From Methanobacterium sp. (GTDB taxonomy: Archaea > Methanobacteriota > Methanobacteria > Methanobacteriales > Methanobacteriaceae): a DNA stretch of 17,042 nucleotides. Below, piece after piece: positions 1 to 10,861 of the stretch (positions are counted from its first letter, which is position 1; each line of letters begins with the position of its first letter). A program made the position numbers and the translations under genes. Location of the stretch: NCBI GenBank assembly GCA_020855015.1, contig JAHKLP010000124.1:1-17042 (forward strand), given 5' to 3'. The notes beneath the pieces were generated by a model. It saw only the letters and a program-made list of their open reading frames with translations, did no database searches and was not told the origin of the DNA.

Positions 1-2
1 AC

Positions 3-947
3 ATGAAAGTATTAATAACTGGTGCTGCAGGGTTTTTAGGAAGTCATCTATGTGAATATTTCCTTAAAAAAGGATTTGATGTTGTGGGTGTTGATAATTT
101 TATCACGGGGACTCCCGAAAACTTATCCTCCTACACCGACCGGGATAATTTTTCTTTCATTGAACATGATGTTATTGAACCATTCCCGTTCCCTGATGAT
201 TTCGACCTGATTTTACACTTTGCCTGTCCAGCCAGTCCAGTTGATTATCTAAAACATCCACTCCGCACCATGAAGGTGGATTCTATTGGCACTCTCAACA
301 TGCTGGAACTGGCACGTAAATCTGATGCTATATTCGTTTTTGCCTCCACTTCTGAAGTGTATGGTGATCCTGCTGTTCATCCTCAAACTGAGGATTACTG
401 GGGAAATGTTAACCCCACAGGCTCCCGTTCAGTGTACGATGAGGCTAAAAGATTTTCAGAAGCCCTGACCATGGCTTACCATCGGAAGTATGGATTGGAT
501 GTGCGCCTTCCACGTATTTTCAATACTTACGGGCCTCGAATGCAACTGGATGATGGGCGTGTTGTTCCTAATTTTATTATTCAAGCTCTCAAAGGCCAGG
601 ATCTCACAGTTCACGGTGATGGATTGCAAACTCGCAGTTTCTGTTACGTTGATGACCTAATACAGGGGTTATTCAGATTTTCAACCAGGGAGGGTTTATC
701 TGGTGAGATTCTCAATATGGGAAATCCTGAGGAATACCGGATTATTGATTTTGCCAGGATCGTAGTTGAGATAACTGGTTCAAATTCCCAAATAATTTAT
801 TTTCCTTTACCTGAAGATGATCCTAAGCAGAGGTGTCCTGATATCAGAAAAGCCCAGAAATTGTTAGATTGGCACCCACAAACACCTCTGGATGATGGTC
901 TGGGGAAAACATTGCACTTTTTTAAATCAAAAATAAGGGTAAAATAA
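3..947 (+). CDS. UDP-glucuronate decarboxylase-like NAD-dependent sugar epimerase/dehydratase
   Basis: This 314-residue extended short-chain dehydrogenase/reductase acts on a nucleotide sugar in the cytoplasm. The Rossmann motif G7-A-A-G10-F-L-G13 and the acidic D31 at the end of strand 2 indicate NAD binding. The catalytic set is T116, E118 and Y145-x-x-x-K149. The segment STSEVYGDP (115-123), the DYWG-NP region that follows it, RIFNTYGPRM (171-180) and DGRVVPNF closely match UDP-xylose synthases (UDP-glucuronate decarboxylases). dTDP-glucose 4,6-dehydratases usually have STDEVYG here and are longer. The likely reaction is UDP-glucuronate to UDP-xylose or a related 4-keto sugar; the exact product is inferred. 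The start is the ATG at base 3, and its upstream signals lie outside the window. It converges on the minus-strand epimerase and sits with other surface-glycan genes. A divergent dehydratase is the main alternative. Confidence 0.85.
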   Translation: MKVLITGAAGFLGSHLCEYFLKKGFDVVGVDNFITGTPENLSSYTDRDNFSFIEHDVIEPFPFPDDFDLILHFACPASPVDYLKHPLRTMKVDSIGTLNMLELARKSDAIFVFASTSEVYGDPAVHPQTEDYWGNVNPTGSRSVYDEAKRFSEALTMAYHRKYGLDVRLPRIFNTYGPRMQLDDGRVVPNFIIQALKGQDLTVHGDGLQTRSFCYVDDLIQGLFRFSTREGLSGEILNMGNPEEYRIIDFARIVVEITGSNSQIIYFPLPEDDPKQRCPDIRKAQKLLDWHPQTPLDDGLGKTLHFFKSKIRVK

Positions 948-955
948 TTTAAAGG

Positions 956-970
956 TTTTTTATAAAAAAA
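956..970. terminator. Bidirectional T/A-tract terminator between convergent genes
   Basis: A run of six T (956-961) follows the plus-strand decarboxylase-like gene, and a run of seven A (964-970; T on the other strand) follows the minus-strand epimerase. Oligo-T without a strong hairpin is the usual archaeal termination signal, and the 43-base convergent gap is where one is expected. Position and composition are seen; function is inferred. Confidence 0.4.
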
Positions 971-990
971 TCTATTTCACTCCCTAAGAT

Positions 991-1929
991 TTAGGTTGTA
1001 AAAAATTCCACAACCTTCTCCAAGTCTTTCTTGAAGTCCTCGGTGGGCTGGTATCCATGAGCCTTTATTTTATCAATATCAGCCAGGGAGTGTTTCACAT
1101 CACCCACCCGGGGATCAGTGTATTCAGGGTTAACCTCTTTACCCATTAGTTCTCCCATCATCTCCACCATTTCATTAAGGGTGGTTCTCCTGCCGCAGGC
1201 CACATTGTAAACTCCCTGCATATCGGTTTCACATGCCAGGATATTGGCCTGAACCACATTCTTAACAAATGTGAAATCCCGGCTCTGCTCACCATCACCA
1301 AAGATCACGGGTGCTTCATCATTCATTATGGCGGTTATGAATTTGGGTATCACCGCGGCGTACTGGGATTCAGGGTCCTGTCTAGGTCCGAAGACATTGA
1401 AGTATCGCAGAGAAACCGTTGCCAGATCATAGATGCGACTGAAATTTTGACAGTACAACTCTCCCGTAGCCTTGGTGGTGGCATATGGGGATTGGGGGTT
1501 GAGTGGCATGGTTTCTACTTTGGGGAGTACTGGTGTGTCCCCATATACTGATGATGAGGATGCACATACCACCTTCTTCACATCACAATCACGAGCTGCA
1601 ATAAGCACCTTCAAGGTACCGGTCACGTTTGCTTCATTGGAGCGTAAAGGATCCTTCACACTACGGGGAACACTGGGTAATGCTGCCTGGTGAAGCACAT
1701 AATCTGCACCTTCCATGATTTCATGGAGATCCACAGTGTTAATATCCCCCTCTGTCAGGCTTATATTGGTAAGATCGAAGTTCTGTATGTTCTGGTGTTT
1801 ACCGGTGGACTCATTATCCACTATGAAGACCTGGTTATCAGTGTAGAGTTCTTCTACTAAGTGGGATCCTATGAATCCCAGTCCTCCAGTAACCACTACT
1901 TTTTTGTTTTTAATATTATCCATCTCCAT
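991..1929 (-). CDS. UDP-hexose / UDP-N-acetylhexosamine 4-epimerase (GalE/WbpP-like)
   Basis: This is a 312-residue extended SDR that interconverts C4 epimers of UDP-sugars in the cytoplasm. G15-x-x-G18-x-x-G21 and D38 bind NAD. The catalytic serine cluster is SSSS 124-127 before VYG, followed by Y149-x-x-x-K153. The stretches HQAALPSVPRSVKDP (80-94) and RYFNVFGPRQDP with YAAVIPKF resemble WbpP-type UDP-GlcNAc/GalNAc epimerases more than classical GalE, so an N-acetylhexosamine substrate is plausible but inferred. Two close in-frame ATGs exist (1929 and 1923). Neither has an ideally spaced Shine-Dalgarno; GGAG directly abuts the second. A TATA-like stretch on the minus strand lies near 1967-1975. 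It is transcribed divergently from the CDP-glycerol transferase gene across a shared 183-base promoter region. Confidence 0.88.
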   Translation of the reverse strand: MEMDNIKNKKVVVTGGLGFIGSHLVEELYTDNQVFIVDNESTGKHQNIQNFDLTNISLTEGDINTVDLHEIMEGADYVLHQAALPSVPRSVKDPLRSNEANVTGTLKVLIAARDCDVKKVVCASSSSVYGDTPVLPKVETMPLNPQSPYATTKATGELYCQNFSRIYDLATVSLRYFNVFGPRQDPESQYAAVIPKFITAIMNDEAPVIFGDGEQSRDFTFVKNVVQANILACETDMQGVYNVACGRRTTLNEMVEMMGELMGKEVNPEYTDPRVGDVKHSLADIDKIKAHGYQPTEDFKKDLEKVVEFFTT

Positions 1930-2067
1930 TATAGGGGTAACTATTTGTTTAGGTCAATGTAAACTTATTATATCCTGTGGAACTTTATGGTACTCTTGCT
2001 ATATATCCTTTCAAGCGATGATCCTTTAAACCAACCAGCTCCACAACATCCAACTGAAACTAAAACA

Positions 2068-2078
2068 AAATATAAAAG
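2068..2078 (+). promoter_or_regulatory. BRE/TATA promoter for the glycerophosphotransferase gene
   Basis: The A-rich AAATATAAAAG is preceded by ACA, and its centre is about 40 bases before the ATG at 2113. Transcription would start near 2098-2100, leaving a short leader that carries the GAGGT Shine-Dalgarno at 2103-2107. This agrees with archaeal spacing rules; the transcription start is inferred. Confidence 0.55.
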
Positions 2079-2112
2079 GATATTTTAATGTTAAATCTTA
2101 TAGAGGTTAAAC

Positions 2113-3309
2113 ATGATAGAGACTCTTAAATCTGGCCTGGTGAATCTTCTAAACAAATTCGTTCCAGAAAAACATGACCAAATCCTGTTTGACAGTCTCC
2201 CTGATTTTTCTGATAACTCCAAAGCATTCTATGAATACCTTAAAAACATTAATTCTGATCTCAGACTGGTCTGGGTAACATCTGATAAACAGTTAATGGA
2301 GAAACTATCCAGTAATGGTATCGAAGCATATGATAAGCACAGTTTCAGTGGATTTTACCAGTTTTTCAAGTCTAAATATATTTTCACCACCAACAACACT
2401 TACCTGGAATTCAAATCATCCCGCCAGGTCCTGGTTAACCTATGGCATGGCATGCCCCTGAAGACAATGGGATATGCTGAGGATTCCCAAAACCCCCTCC
2501 TACCCCACAGGAGCCATGATGATAATTACGCACTCATAAGCACCTCTAATCTCATGAAAAATGTTCTAAGTTCCTGTTTTCATGTTGACGCCAGAAAAGT
2601 GCATGTAACTGGCCAGCCCAGAAATGATAAGATATTCTCCAGAGAAAAAAGTCTGGAAAACTTATCCAGATTAATTAACAAAGACCTGTTAATTGATAAA
2701 GATGTTAAGGACTACCCGAAAATTGTCCTGTTCACACCAACCTGGCGTAAATGGGAGGGTAAGGTTGATGGTAAATCAAACCATGGAGTGATGAATCTGG
2801 ATGATTATCACGATGAAAGATTCACCGAGTTCATGGCTGAAAATAATATACTTTTTTTGGTGAAACTCCATCCCTTTGAAGAAGCACAATACTCTCAGAT
2901 CATAGAGGATAAAGAGGACATGGTCTTAATCACATCTAAGATGCTGCAGGACAACCTTTTAGATCTTTACGATATCCTCGGAGCAGCTGACATCCTGGTC
3001 ACTGATTATTCTTCCATCTACTTCGATTTCCTATTGTTGGATAAGCCGATCATTTTCATACCAACAGATCTGGAGGAGTATGAACAGTCAAGGGGGTTCC
3101 TGTTTGATCCCTACGATTTCTGGGCTCCTGGACCCAAAGCACTCAAATTCACAAATTTTTTAGATGAATTAACCCGGTGCATAGGGGATGAGAATTACTA
3201 CAGGAAGGAAAGAAAATTAGTGAATGATATTGTGAATAAATATCATGATCCAAAATCCTCTGAAAGATTATATAACCTGGTTTTTGATGAAATAAATAAG
3301 AATAAGTAG
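2113..3309 (+). CDS. CDP-glycerol glycerophosphotransferase family protein (TagB/TagF-like)
   Basis: This 398-residue protein has the Glyphos_transf fold (PF04464), which transfers glycerol- or other polyol-phosphate from a CDP donor onto a membrane-linked acceptor. The family signatures are all present: LWHG with H112 followed by P-x-K-x-x-G, GQPRND (167-172), TPTWR (208-212), KLHP with H253, and VTDYSSIYFDF (296-306) with the later SRGFLFD. No membrane spans are evident, so it is probably peripheral on the cytoplasmic face. Only the catalytic region is present, as in single-domain TagB-type enzymes; the long TagF N-terminal region is absent. The start is supported by GAGGT 6 bases upstream. 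Classical teichoic acids are not known in archaea, so a polyol-phosphate decoration of a surface glycan is an inference from the sugar-nucleotide neighbours. CDP-ribitol or another donor remains possible. Confidence 0.87.
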   Translation: MIETLKSGLVNLLNKFVPEKHDQILFDSLPDFSDNSKAFYEYLKNINSDLRLVWVTSDKQLMEKLSSNGIEAYDKHSFSGFYQFFKSKYIFTTNNTYLEFKSSRQVLVNLWHGMPLKTMGYAEDSQNPLLPHRSHDDNYALISTSNLMKNVLSSCFHVDARKVHVTGQPRNDKIFSREKSLENLSRLINKDLLIDKDVKDYPKIVLFTPTWRKWEGKVDGKSNHGVMNLDDYHDERFTEFMAENNILFLVKLHPFEEAQYSQIIEDKEDMVLITSKMLQDNLLDLYDILGAADILVTDYSSIYFDFLLLDKPIIFIPTDLEEYEQSRGFLFDPYDFWAPGPKALKFTNFLDELTRCIGDENYYRKERKLVNDIVNKYHDPKSSERLYNLVFDEINKNK

Positions 3310-3513
3310 TTTCACTGTAAAAACTATTCCTATTGAATTTTTTCCGGTTTTAAAAAAATACAGGTTTTCTTTTAAACTCACAATTTCCAGTAATAATAAT
3401 GATTCGATTGGGGTTTTTTAAACATAATCCTCTGATTCTTACATTTGAAAGTTAGCTAAAACTATTTCTTTATTTTTATTGAGTTTTTGCTGATAAATTT
3501 TATTAAACATTAC

Positions 3514-3520
3514 TTATATA
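3514..3520 (+). promoter_or_regulatory. TATA box for the two-gene TumE-like cassette
   Basis: TTATATA is centred about 23-26 bases before the ATG at 3540. At normal archaeal spacing the transcript would begin at or beside that ATG, so the first gene may be leaderless or may start at the next in-frame ATG (3549). This is inferred from spacing only. Confidence 0.4.
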
Positions 3521-3539
3521 ATGATATCTAGTGATTAAG

Positions 3540-3848
3540 ATGGCTGATATGATTTCTAAAATAAAAGTTCTGGAAGAACTGGCTAAATTAGGGGGGGAAG
3601 ATGAAGTATTTCTTCGTGCAATTGATAAATTAACACGTTATAAAAGGGATAAGCTTCAAGATGACCTTAAGGATATTGAAGCTCAAATACAATATTTTGA
3701 GGAAGAATATGGTATGAAATCCCATGATTTTGTCCTAAAATTTGAGAAAGGTGATGTTGGGGATAGGATTGACTTCATGGAGTGGGCTTCTCTTTGTGAT
3801 ATGAGAGAGAGAATCATGAATAGGCTCAATCTTCTTGAAGGTGCATAG
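3540..3848 (+). CDS. Small coiled-coil protein, putative antitoxin partner of TumE-like protein
   Basis: This small, highly charged, all-helical protein has 102 residues from the ATG at 3540. A GTG at 3531 would add three residues, but GTGATT there looks more like part of a ribosome-binding site, and ATG 3549 is a further option. A heptad-like stretch lies in the centre, around the KLQDDLKDIEAQIQYFEEEY segment, and is likely to form a helical hairpin or coiled coil. The C-terminal part contains DFMEWASLCDMRERI. No HTH or enzymatic motif is visible. The downstream gene begins at or across its stop codon, so the two are translationally coupled and probably cotranscribed. Because that neighbour belongs to the TumE/DUF6516 toxin-like family, an antitoxin role is inferred from position and size. 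The gene itself is not one I can name. Confidence 0.6.
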   Translation: MADMISKIKVLEELAKLGGEDEVFLRAIDKLTRYKRDKLQDDLKDIEAQIQYFEEEYGMKSHDFVLKFEKGDVGDRIDFMEWASLCDMRERIMNRLNLLEGA

Positions 3849-3849
3849 A

Positions 3850-4221
3850 TTGATTCAAAGTTATTTTTCCCAATTGAAAACTGCTTTAATATTATCCACA
3901 GCAATTGAATCATACCAGGTCACCAGGGAGATTGTAAAAGATTTGGAGGGTTATCTGCGCATAAGGGCCTCTTTGATAGACGGTGGCCAATTTGATATTT
4001 TTATTTATGTTATTAGTAATCAGGAAATCAGTATTGTAAAGTATAGCTTTCACTGGCAGGATAAGGATAAGAAGTTAGTTATGCGTTGGGATAATGCTCC
4101 TCATCATCAAGAATTGGATAATTTTCCTCATCATTTGCACTTGGAAGACGAAACCAAGCCATCCACTGAACCTTATTATATGGATATTCTAAAAATAATT
4201 GAAGATGAAATGACTTTATAA
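3850..4221 (+). CDS. TumE/DUF6516-like putative toxin
   Basis: This protein of about 123 residues has the hallmark segments of the DUF6516 (TumE) family: YSFHWQDKD (65-73), RWDNAPHH (79-86) and NFPHHLH (91-97). The histidine-rich core is a candidate active or metal site. TumE proteins are described as toxins of type II toxin-antitoxin systems; that role is taken from the family and not shown here. No ATG is available at the 5' end. TTG 3850 follows AGGTG (3839-3843) by six bases and was chosen for that reason. GTG 3841 and TTG 3835 are in-frame alternatives that would overlap the upstream stop by 8 and 14 bases. The very tight junction with the preceding small helical protein is typical of toxin-antitoxin pairs. 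The gene ends 37 bases from the convergent thymidylyltransferase gene. Confidence 0.7.
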   Translation: MIQSYFSQLKTALILSTAIESYQVTREIVKDLEGYLRIRASLIDGGQFDIFIYVISNQEISIVKYSFHWQDKDKKLVMRWDNAPHHQELDNFPHHLHLEDETKPSTEPYYMDILKIIEDEMTL

Positions 4222-4258
4222 GAAATAGAAGATTGAATAGCACTCTAATTGGTATGAT

Positions 4259-5134
4259 TTAACTAAACTCACCAGTTACCAGTTCAACCAGATACTTGGC
4301 ATAGTCTGTTTTTTTAAGGGTTTCGGCCAGTTTCAGGACGGTTTCTTCGTCTATCCATTCATTGTTAAATGCGATTTCTTCTAAACAGGCCACGAAGAAT
4401 CCTTGCCTTTTCTGGAGGGCTTCGATGTAATTACTGGCTTCTAAGAGTCCATTATGGGTTCCGGTGTCCAGCCAGGCCATACCCCTACCCAGTAATTCCA
4501 CCTTTAACTGTTTCTTTTTCAGGTATTCCTCATTAACCGAGGTTATTTCCAGCTCACCCCGGTCGGATGGTTTAACATTTTTGGCTATTTCCACCACATG
4601 ATTATCATAGAAGTACAGTCCAGGTATGGCATAGTTAGATTTGGGGTGTTCTGGTTTTTCCTCTAATGATAGGACGTTCCCATCATCATCAAATTCTACC
4701 ACACCAAATGCATGGGGGTCCCGGACGTAATAGCCGAATATGATTGCCCCTTCCTCCAGTGATGCTGCTCTTTCCAGGATTTCACTGAAACGGTGTCCGT
4801 GGAAGATGTTATCTCCCAATACCAGGGCTACCTTATCATTCCCTATGAAGTCTTCCCCCACTATGAATGCTTCGGCCAGGCCTCGGGGTTCCTCCTGCAC
4901 AGCGTAGGAGAAGGAAACTCCCAGTTGACTGCCATCACCCAGGAGATCCTGATATTGTGGTAAGTCTCGGGGTGTGGAGATAATCAATATCTCTCTAATA
5001 CCAGCCAGCATAAGCACTGATAGGGGATAATAAATCATTGGTTTATCATAGATGGGTAGTAATTGTTTGGAAACTGCCTTGGTTATAGGGTAAAGCCGGG
5101 TGCCGGATCCTCCGGCGAGGATAATTCCTTTCAT
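4259..5134 (-). CDS. rfbA: Glucose-1-phosphate thymidylyltransferase
   Basis: This 291-residue nucleotidyltransferase makes dTDP-glucose from glucose-1-phosphate and dTTP, the first step of dTDP-rhamnose and related deoxysugar synthesis. The N-terminus carries the GGSGTRLYPIT signature (8-18) with K23 and Q24. GDN 107-109 supplies the metal-binding D108. EEKP (158-161) and WLDTGTH (221-227, with D223) complete the RmlA active site, and the length equals the usual RmlA size. The reading frame is open to 5197, but the ATG at 5134 is chosen. It begins exactly at the conserved MKGIILAGG, is preceded by GAGGT 8-9 bases upstream, and the extension shows no family similarity. rmlB, rmlC and rmlD are not in the window. 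The gene runs opposite to the soluble histidine kinase. Confidence 0.93.
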   Translation of the reverse strand: MKGIILAGGSGTRLYPITKAVSKQLLPIYDKPMIYYPLSVLMLAGIREILIISTPRDLPQYQDLLGDGSQLGVSFSYAVQEEPRGLAEAFIVGEDFIGNDKVALVLGDNIFHGHRFSEILERAASLEEGAIIFGYYVRDPHAFGVVEFDDDGNVLSLEEKPEHPKSNYAIPGLYFYDNHVVEIAKNVKPSDRGELEITSVNEEYLKKKQLKVELLGRGMAWLDTGTHNGLLEASNYIEALQKRQGFFVACLEEIAFNNEWIDEETVLKLAETLKKTDYAKYLVELVTGEFS

Positions 5135-5216
5135 AATCAAAACCTCTACTATATTTTTGTTAGGGTCAGTTAATACTATTAAAGGCCGTACAGCCATTTA
5201 TGAATATATTACCACC

Positions 5217-5225
5217 TATATAAAA
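5217..5225 (-). promoter_or_regulatory. Candidate TATA box for rfbA
   Basis: On the minus strand this reads TTTTATATA, a good archaeal TATA element. Transcription would start near 5195, giving a leader of about 60 bases to the ATG at 5134. A weaker A/T element near 5179-5187 would give a shorter leader, so the assignment is tentative. Confidence 0.4.
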
Positions 5226-5295
5226 TTTCTTTTATTTTCGTCAGTTAACATGATTAAATTGATCTAATTAATTCCAACAGAAAGTAAAACCATAA

Positions 5296-5324
5296 AATAG
5301 GTTAAAGATAAAACTTAACCTATT
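5296..5324. promoter_or_regulatory. Perfect 10-bp inverted repeat upstream of the soluble histidine kinase (candidate operator)
   Basis: AATAGGTTAA (5296-5305) and TTAACCTATT (5315-5324) are exact reverse complements separated by 9 bases. They end six bases before the TATA-like element at 5330-5339, a position suited to a dimeric activator or repressor. The half-site core TAACCTAT recurs upstream of the lipoprotein gene. The repeat is seen directly; its regulatory role is inferred. Confidence 0.5.
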
Positions 5325-5329
5325 AATCA

Positions 5330-5339
5330 TAAATATTTT
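5330..5339 (+). promoter_or_regulatory. TATA-like element for the soluble histidine kinase gene
   Basis: TAAATATTTT lies about 28 bases before the ATG at 5363. The predicted transcript would start within a few bases of that ATG, so a leaderless or near-leaderless mRNA is likely. This would explain why no clear Shine-Dalgarno is present there. Confidence 0.4.
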
Positions 5340-5362
5340 GGAATTAATCTGAGCATATTACC

Positions 5363-6829
<1,467 letters not shown>

Positions 6830-6833
6830 TCAA

Positions 6834-6856
6834 TTTTTGTACCAATATAACAAAAA
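6834..6856. terminator. Hairpin/T-tract between convergent genes
   Basis: TTTTTGT (6834-6840) and ACAAAAA (6850-6856) form a perfect 7-bp inverted repeat with a 9-base loop, starting 4 bases after the kinase stop codon. It lies in the 85-base convergent gap, and the flanking T and A runs could end transcription from both sides. Termination is inferred. Confidence 0.4.
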
Positions 6857-6914
6857 TACATATGGTGCATGTATTAACTTGTAAATCTCTATTTTTAATG
6901 TTATTTTCGCAAAC

Positions 6915-7397
6915 CTACGTGATCTTTAATCTTCTTTTTTCCACCCATCTGGAAAAGAAATATACTGATAAAGCCACCAGGAGAGCGGCAATGGTTATAA
7001 CGTAGTCATCGTTAGGCACCAGGTTTAAACTAAATCCCATCCAGCTTATAGGATAGAAAAGGTAAATACCGTTACCCAGCTGGATCAGGAGCAAGTCCAG
7101 GGCAAAATGGGTGATAATACCCATTGATAAAAGGAGAAATGCAGTTTTTTTCTCCTTAAATAGCAGAGCAGCGATCCCTGCCAGTAAAAAAGCACCAATA
7201 GGGAGGTGGAATGCGTGGAGATAATCCCACCAGTCCAAACCCATCAACTCAAACAGTATGGATATTTTAATTGCATCAGGGAATACTGATCCTACCATGA
7301 CCAGGGCAGTGTTTGCCGGGTCCAGCTGAGGATACTTAAAGCGCAGGATTCGGCAGAGGGTCCAGGCTACTGCTACATGCACCACCCAGTCTGGCAT
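6915..7397 (-). CDS. DUF457/YdjM-like membrane-bound putative metal-dependent hydrolase
   Basis: This 160-residue integral membrane protein has about four hydrophobic segments (roughly 28-50, 65-80, 86-106 and 132-148). It carries the scattered His/Asp signature of the DUF457 (YdjM-like) family: H7 near the N-terminus, GSVFPD with D41, HAFH (H61, H64), and THFALD with H97 and D101. These residues could bind a metal at the membrane surface, and the family is annotated as putative metal-dependent hydrolases. The substrate is unknown. The ATG is preceded by a strong AGGAGGCGAT ribosome-binding site that lies inside the end of the upstream gene. The start is only two bases after that gene's stop, so the two are cotranscribed and translationally coupled. 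A non-enzymatic membrane role cannot be excluded. Confidence 0.72.
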   Translation of the reverse strand: MPDWVVHVAVAWTLCRILRFKYPQLDPANTALVMVGSVFPDAIKISILFELMGLDWWDYLHAFHLPIGAFLLAGIAALLFKEKKTAFLLLSMGIITHFALDLLLIQLGNGIYLFYPISWMGFSLNLVPNDDYVITIAALLVALSVYFFSRWVEKRRLKIT

Positions 7398-7399
7398 AA

Positions 7400-7882
7400 C
7401 TATCGCCTCCTGAATTCGAAGCTTTCAAGATTAAAACACCAGTAACGGTTGAAAATGTAGAACAGGAAGGCCAGGGCCAGGAAAGAACGAAACAGAAGTA
7501 AGACATAACCGGTGTAATCATTGACATCAATCTCCTGCACAGTCACAATCTGATTATCTGGTCCTAAAACACCCACCACTGAGACTTTGTCCTGGGGAGA
7601 TAGTTTGTGGTTTTTTATTATAGTGGAACTGTTGATTATTTTCATGGCTACTATTTGACCATGATAGTTCTCCTCAACCAGGAAACTGTCACCATAAATA
7701 TGAGTAACAGTCCCGCCAACGTTCACCAACTCCCCCTGAGGATAGTCAGAAAGAATTGCACCATAAGATGGATGTTTGAGATGTATTTCGTATTCATTGG
7801 CGTAATGGATGCACAGACCGATGAGAAGCAATATCAGTATGATTCCCATTACCGCACGTTTTCTAGAGGTTTCCAGGCTCAC
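7400..7882 (-). CDS. Two-span membrane protein with OB-like extracytoplasmic domain, function unknown
   Basis: I do not recognise a named family for this 160-residue protein. It has a hydrophobic segment at about 11-27, a beta-rich middle (50-120) and a second hydrophobic segment at about 126-145, then an arginine-rich tail. The middle part (GGTVTHIYGDSFLVEE, then VSVVGVLGPDN) has the strand pattern of an OB-fold, as in predicted membrane-anchored OB proteins. With basic residues flanking both spans, this domain is probably outside the membrane. The start is GTG at 7882, supported by AAGGAG nine bases upstream. It forms a two-gene operon with the DUF457-like gene, and the pair probably acts together at the envelope; this is an inference from coupling only. 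Confidence 0.65.
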   Translation of the reverse strand: MSLETSRKRAVMGIILILLLIGLCIHYANEYEIHLKHPSYGAILSDYPQGELVNVGGTVTHIYGDSFLVEENYHGQIVAMKIINSSTIIKNHKLSPQDKVSVVGVLGPDNQIVTVQEIDVNDYTGYVLLLFRSFLALAFLFYIFNRYWCFNLESFEFRRR

Positions 7883-8072
7883 TTGTCAAAACTCCTTATT
7901 TTAATCAACTGAATGATCTATTTCTATGGGGCTACTATTTCTTTTTAAAATATTTCATAAAAAATTATTACAATCTAAATTATTTTATTCTGGAATTATT
8001 TAATGGTTCACTATTTAAGGTTCCCTATATTCAGTTTAATATCAACTTTACATGAAAAAATGTTTAAATCCG

Positions 8073-8095
8073 TGTTTTGTTGTATTCACAAAACA
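8073..8095 (-). terminator. Hairpin terminator candidate after the membrane histidine kinase
   Basis: TGTTTTGT (8073-8080) and ACAAAACA (8088-8095) form a perfect 8-bp stem with a 7-base loop, about 53 bases beyond the stop of the minus-strand kinase. On the minus strand a run of six T follows some 15 bases further on. It lies within the 265-base non-coding gap before the OB-like protein's start. The structure is seen; its function is inferred. Confidence 0.4.
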
Positions 8096-8147
8096 AATAG
8101 TTTTAGTACTTATCAACCAATCATACTGATAATGAAAATAAAAATTT

Positions 8148-10484
<2,337 letters not shown>

Positions 10485-10687
10485 TAATATAAACCCCATT
10501 AACACTCATTTTAATGTAGATAATTTCCTAAAAGAAGGTGCAATTATAATATTATTATTATTGGTTATTATTTATTTTTTTCTCACCCTCAATTTATTCC
10601 ACATACCTGACAATTATAATATAAAAACCGTTAAATGTGTTTTTAACTCTGTTACTACTTTCTAAAATCTTTTGATTCCCATTAATC

Positions 10688-10753
10688 ATTTATAAATCTT
10701 TTATAATTTATTTAAAACTATTTATAAAATTTTTATAATGATTTAAATTACTA
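10688..10753. repeat. Imperfect tandem duplication of about 33 bases
   Basis: Two copies, each starting ATTTATAAA, continuing with TTTTATAAT and then ATTTAAA, and ending ACTA, follow one another with a period of about 32 bases (10688-10720 and 10720-10753). They differ at a few positions plus one small insertion. Each copy contains TATA-like and palindromic elements. It lies about 70 bases upstream of the rubrerythrin TATA box. Confidence 0.5.
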
Positions 10754-10821
10754 TAAGCATATATGTTTGATTTTAAGCTTGAAATGAATTTATTTTTGCC
10801 AAAATGTTTAATTGATAAAGA

Positions 10822-10829
10822 TTTATAAA
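10822..10829 (+). promoter_or_regulatory. BRE/TATA promoter of rubrerythrin
   Basis: TTTATAAA is preceded by AAAGA, a good archaeal BRE-TATA combination. Its centre is about 36 bases before the ATG at 10862, so transcription should begin near 10850 and leave a short leader containing GGTG at 10852-10855. Confidence 0.65.
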
Positions 10830-10861
10830 CTTTAAGCTCTAATATTAAATTGGTGTTTATA

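Larger units (their letters stand above)
10506..10861. promoter_or_regulatory. Repeat-rich AT-rich divergent promoter region
   Basis: This is 356 bases of extreme A/T content with no credible gene, between the divergent membrane kinase and rubrerythrin. It holds a 12-bp direct repeat (CAATTATAATAT at 10541-10552 and 10611-10622), an imperfect tandem duplication of about 33 bases (10688-10720 and 10720-10753), and TTTAAGCT twice (10772-10779 and 10831-10838) on either side of the rubrerythrin TATA region. A control region shared by both genes is inferred. Confidence 0.5.

Noticed and set aside
2437..2444. TAACCTAT inside the glycerophosphotransferase gene
   Set aside because: A single copy encoding conserved residues of the LWHG motif region; an 8-mer is expected to recur by chance in a window of this size.
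3683..3913. 76-codon minus-strand frame across the TumE-like cassette
   Set aside because: It overlaps both plus-strand genes whose coding character is clear, and has no start signals.
5135..5197. Upstream extension of the thymidylyltransferase frame
   Set aside because: The extra 21 residues have no family similarity, whereas the ATG at 5134 has a GAGGT site and begins exactly at the conserved N-terminus.
7607..7912. 101-codon plus-strand frame opposite the OB-like membrane protein
   Set aside because: The minus-strand gene has a strong ribosome-binding site, a coupled neighbour and sensible topology; the plus-strand translation has none of these.
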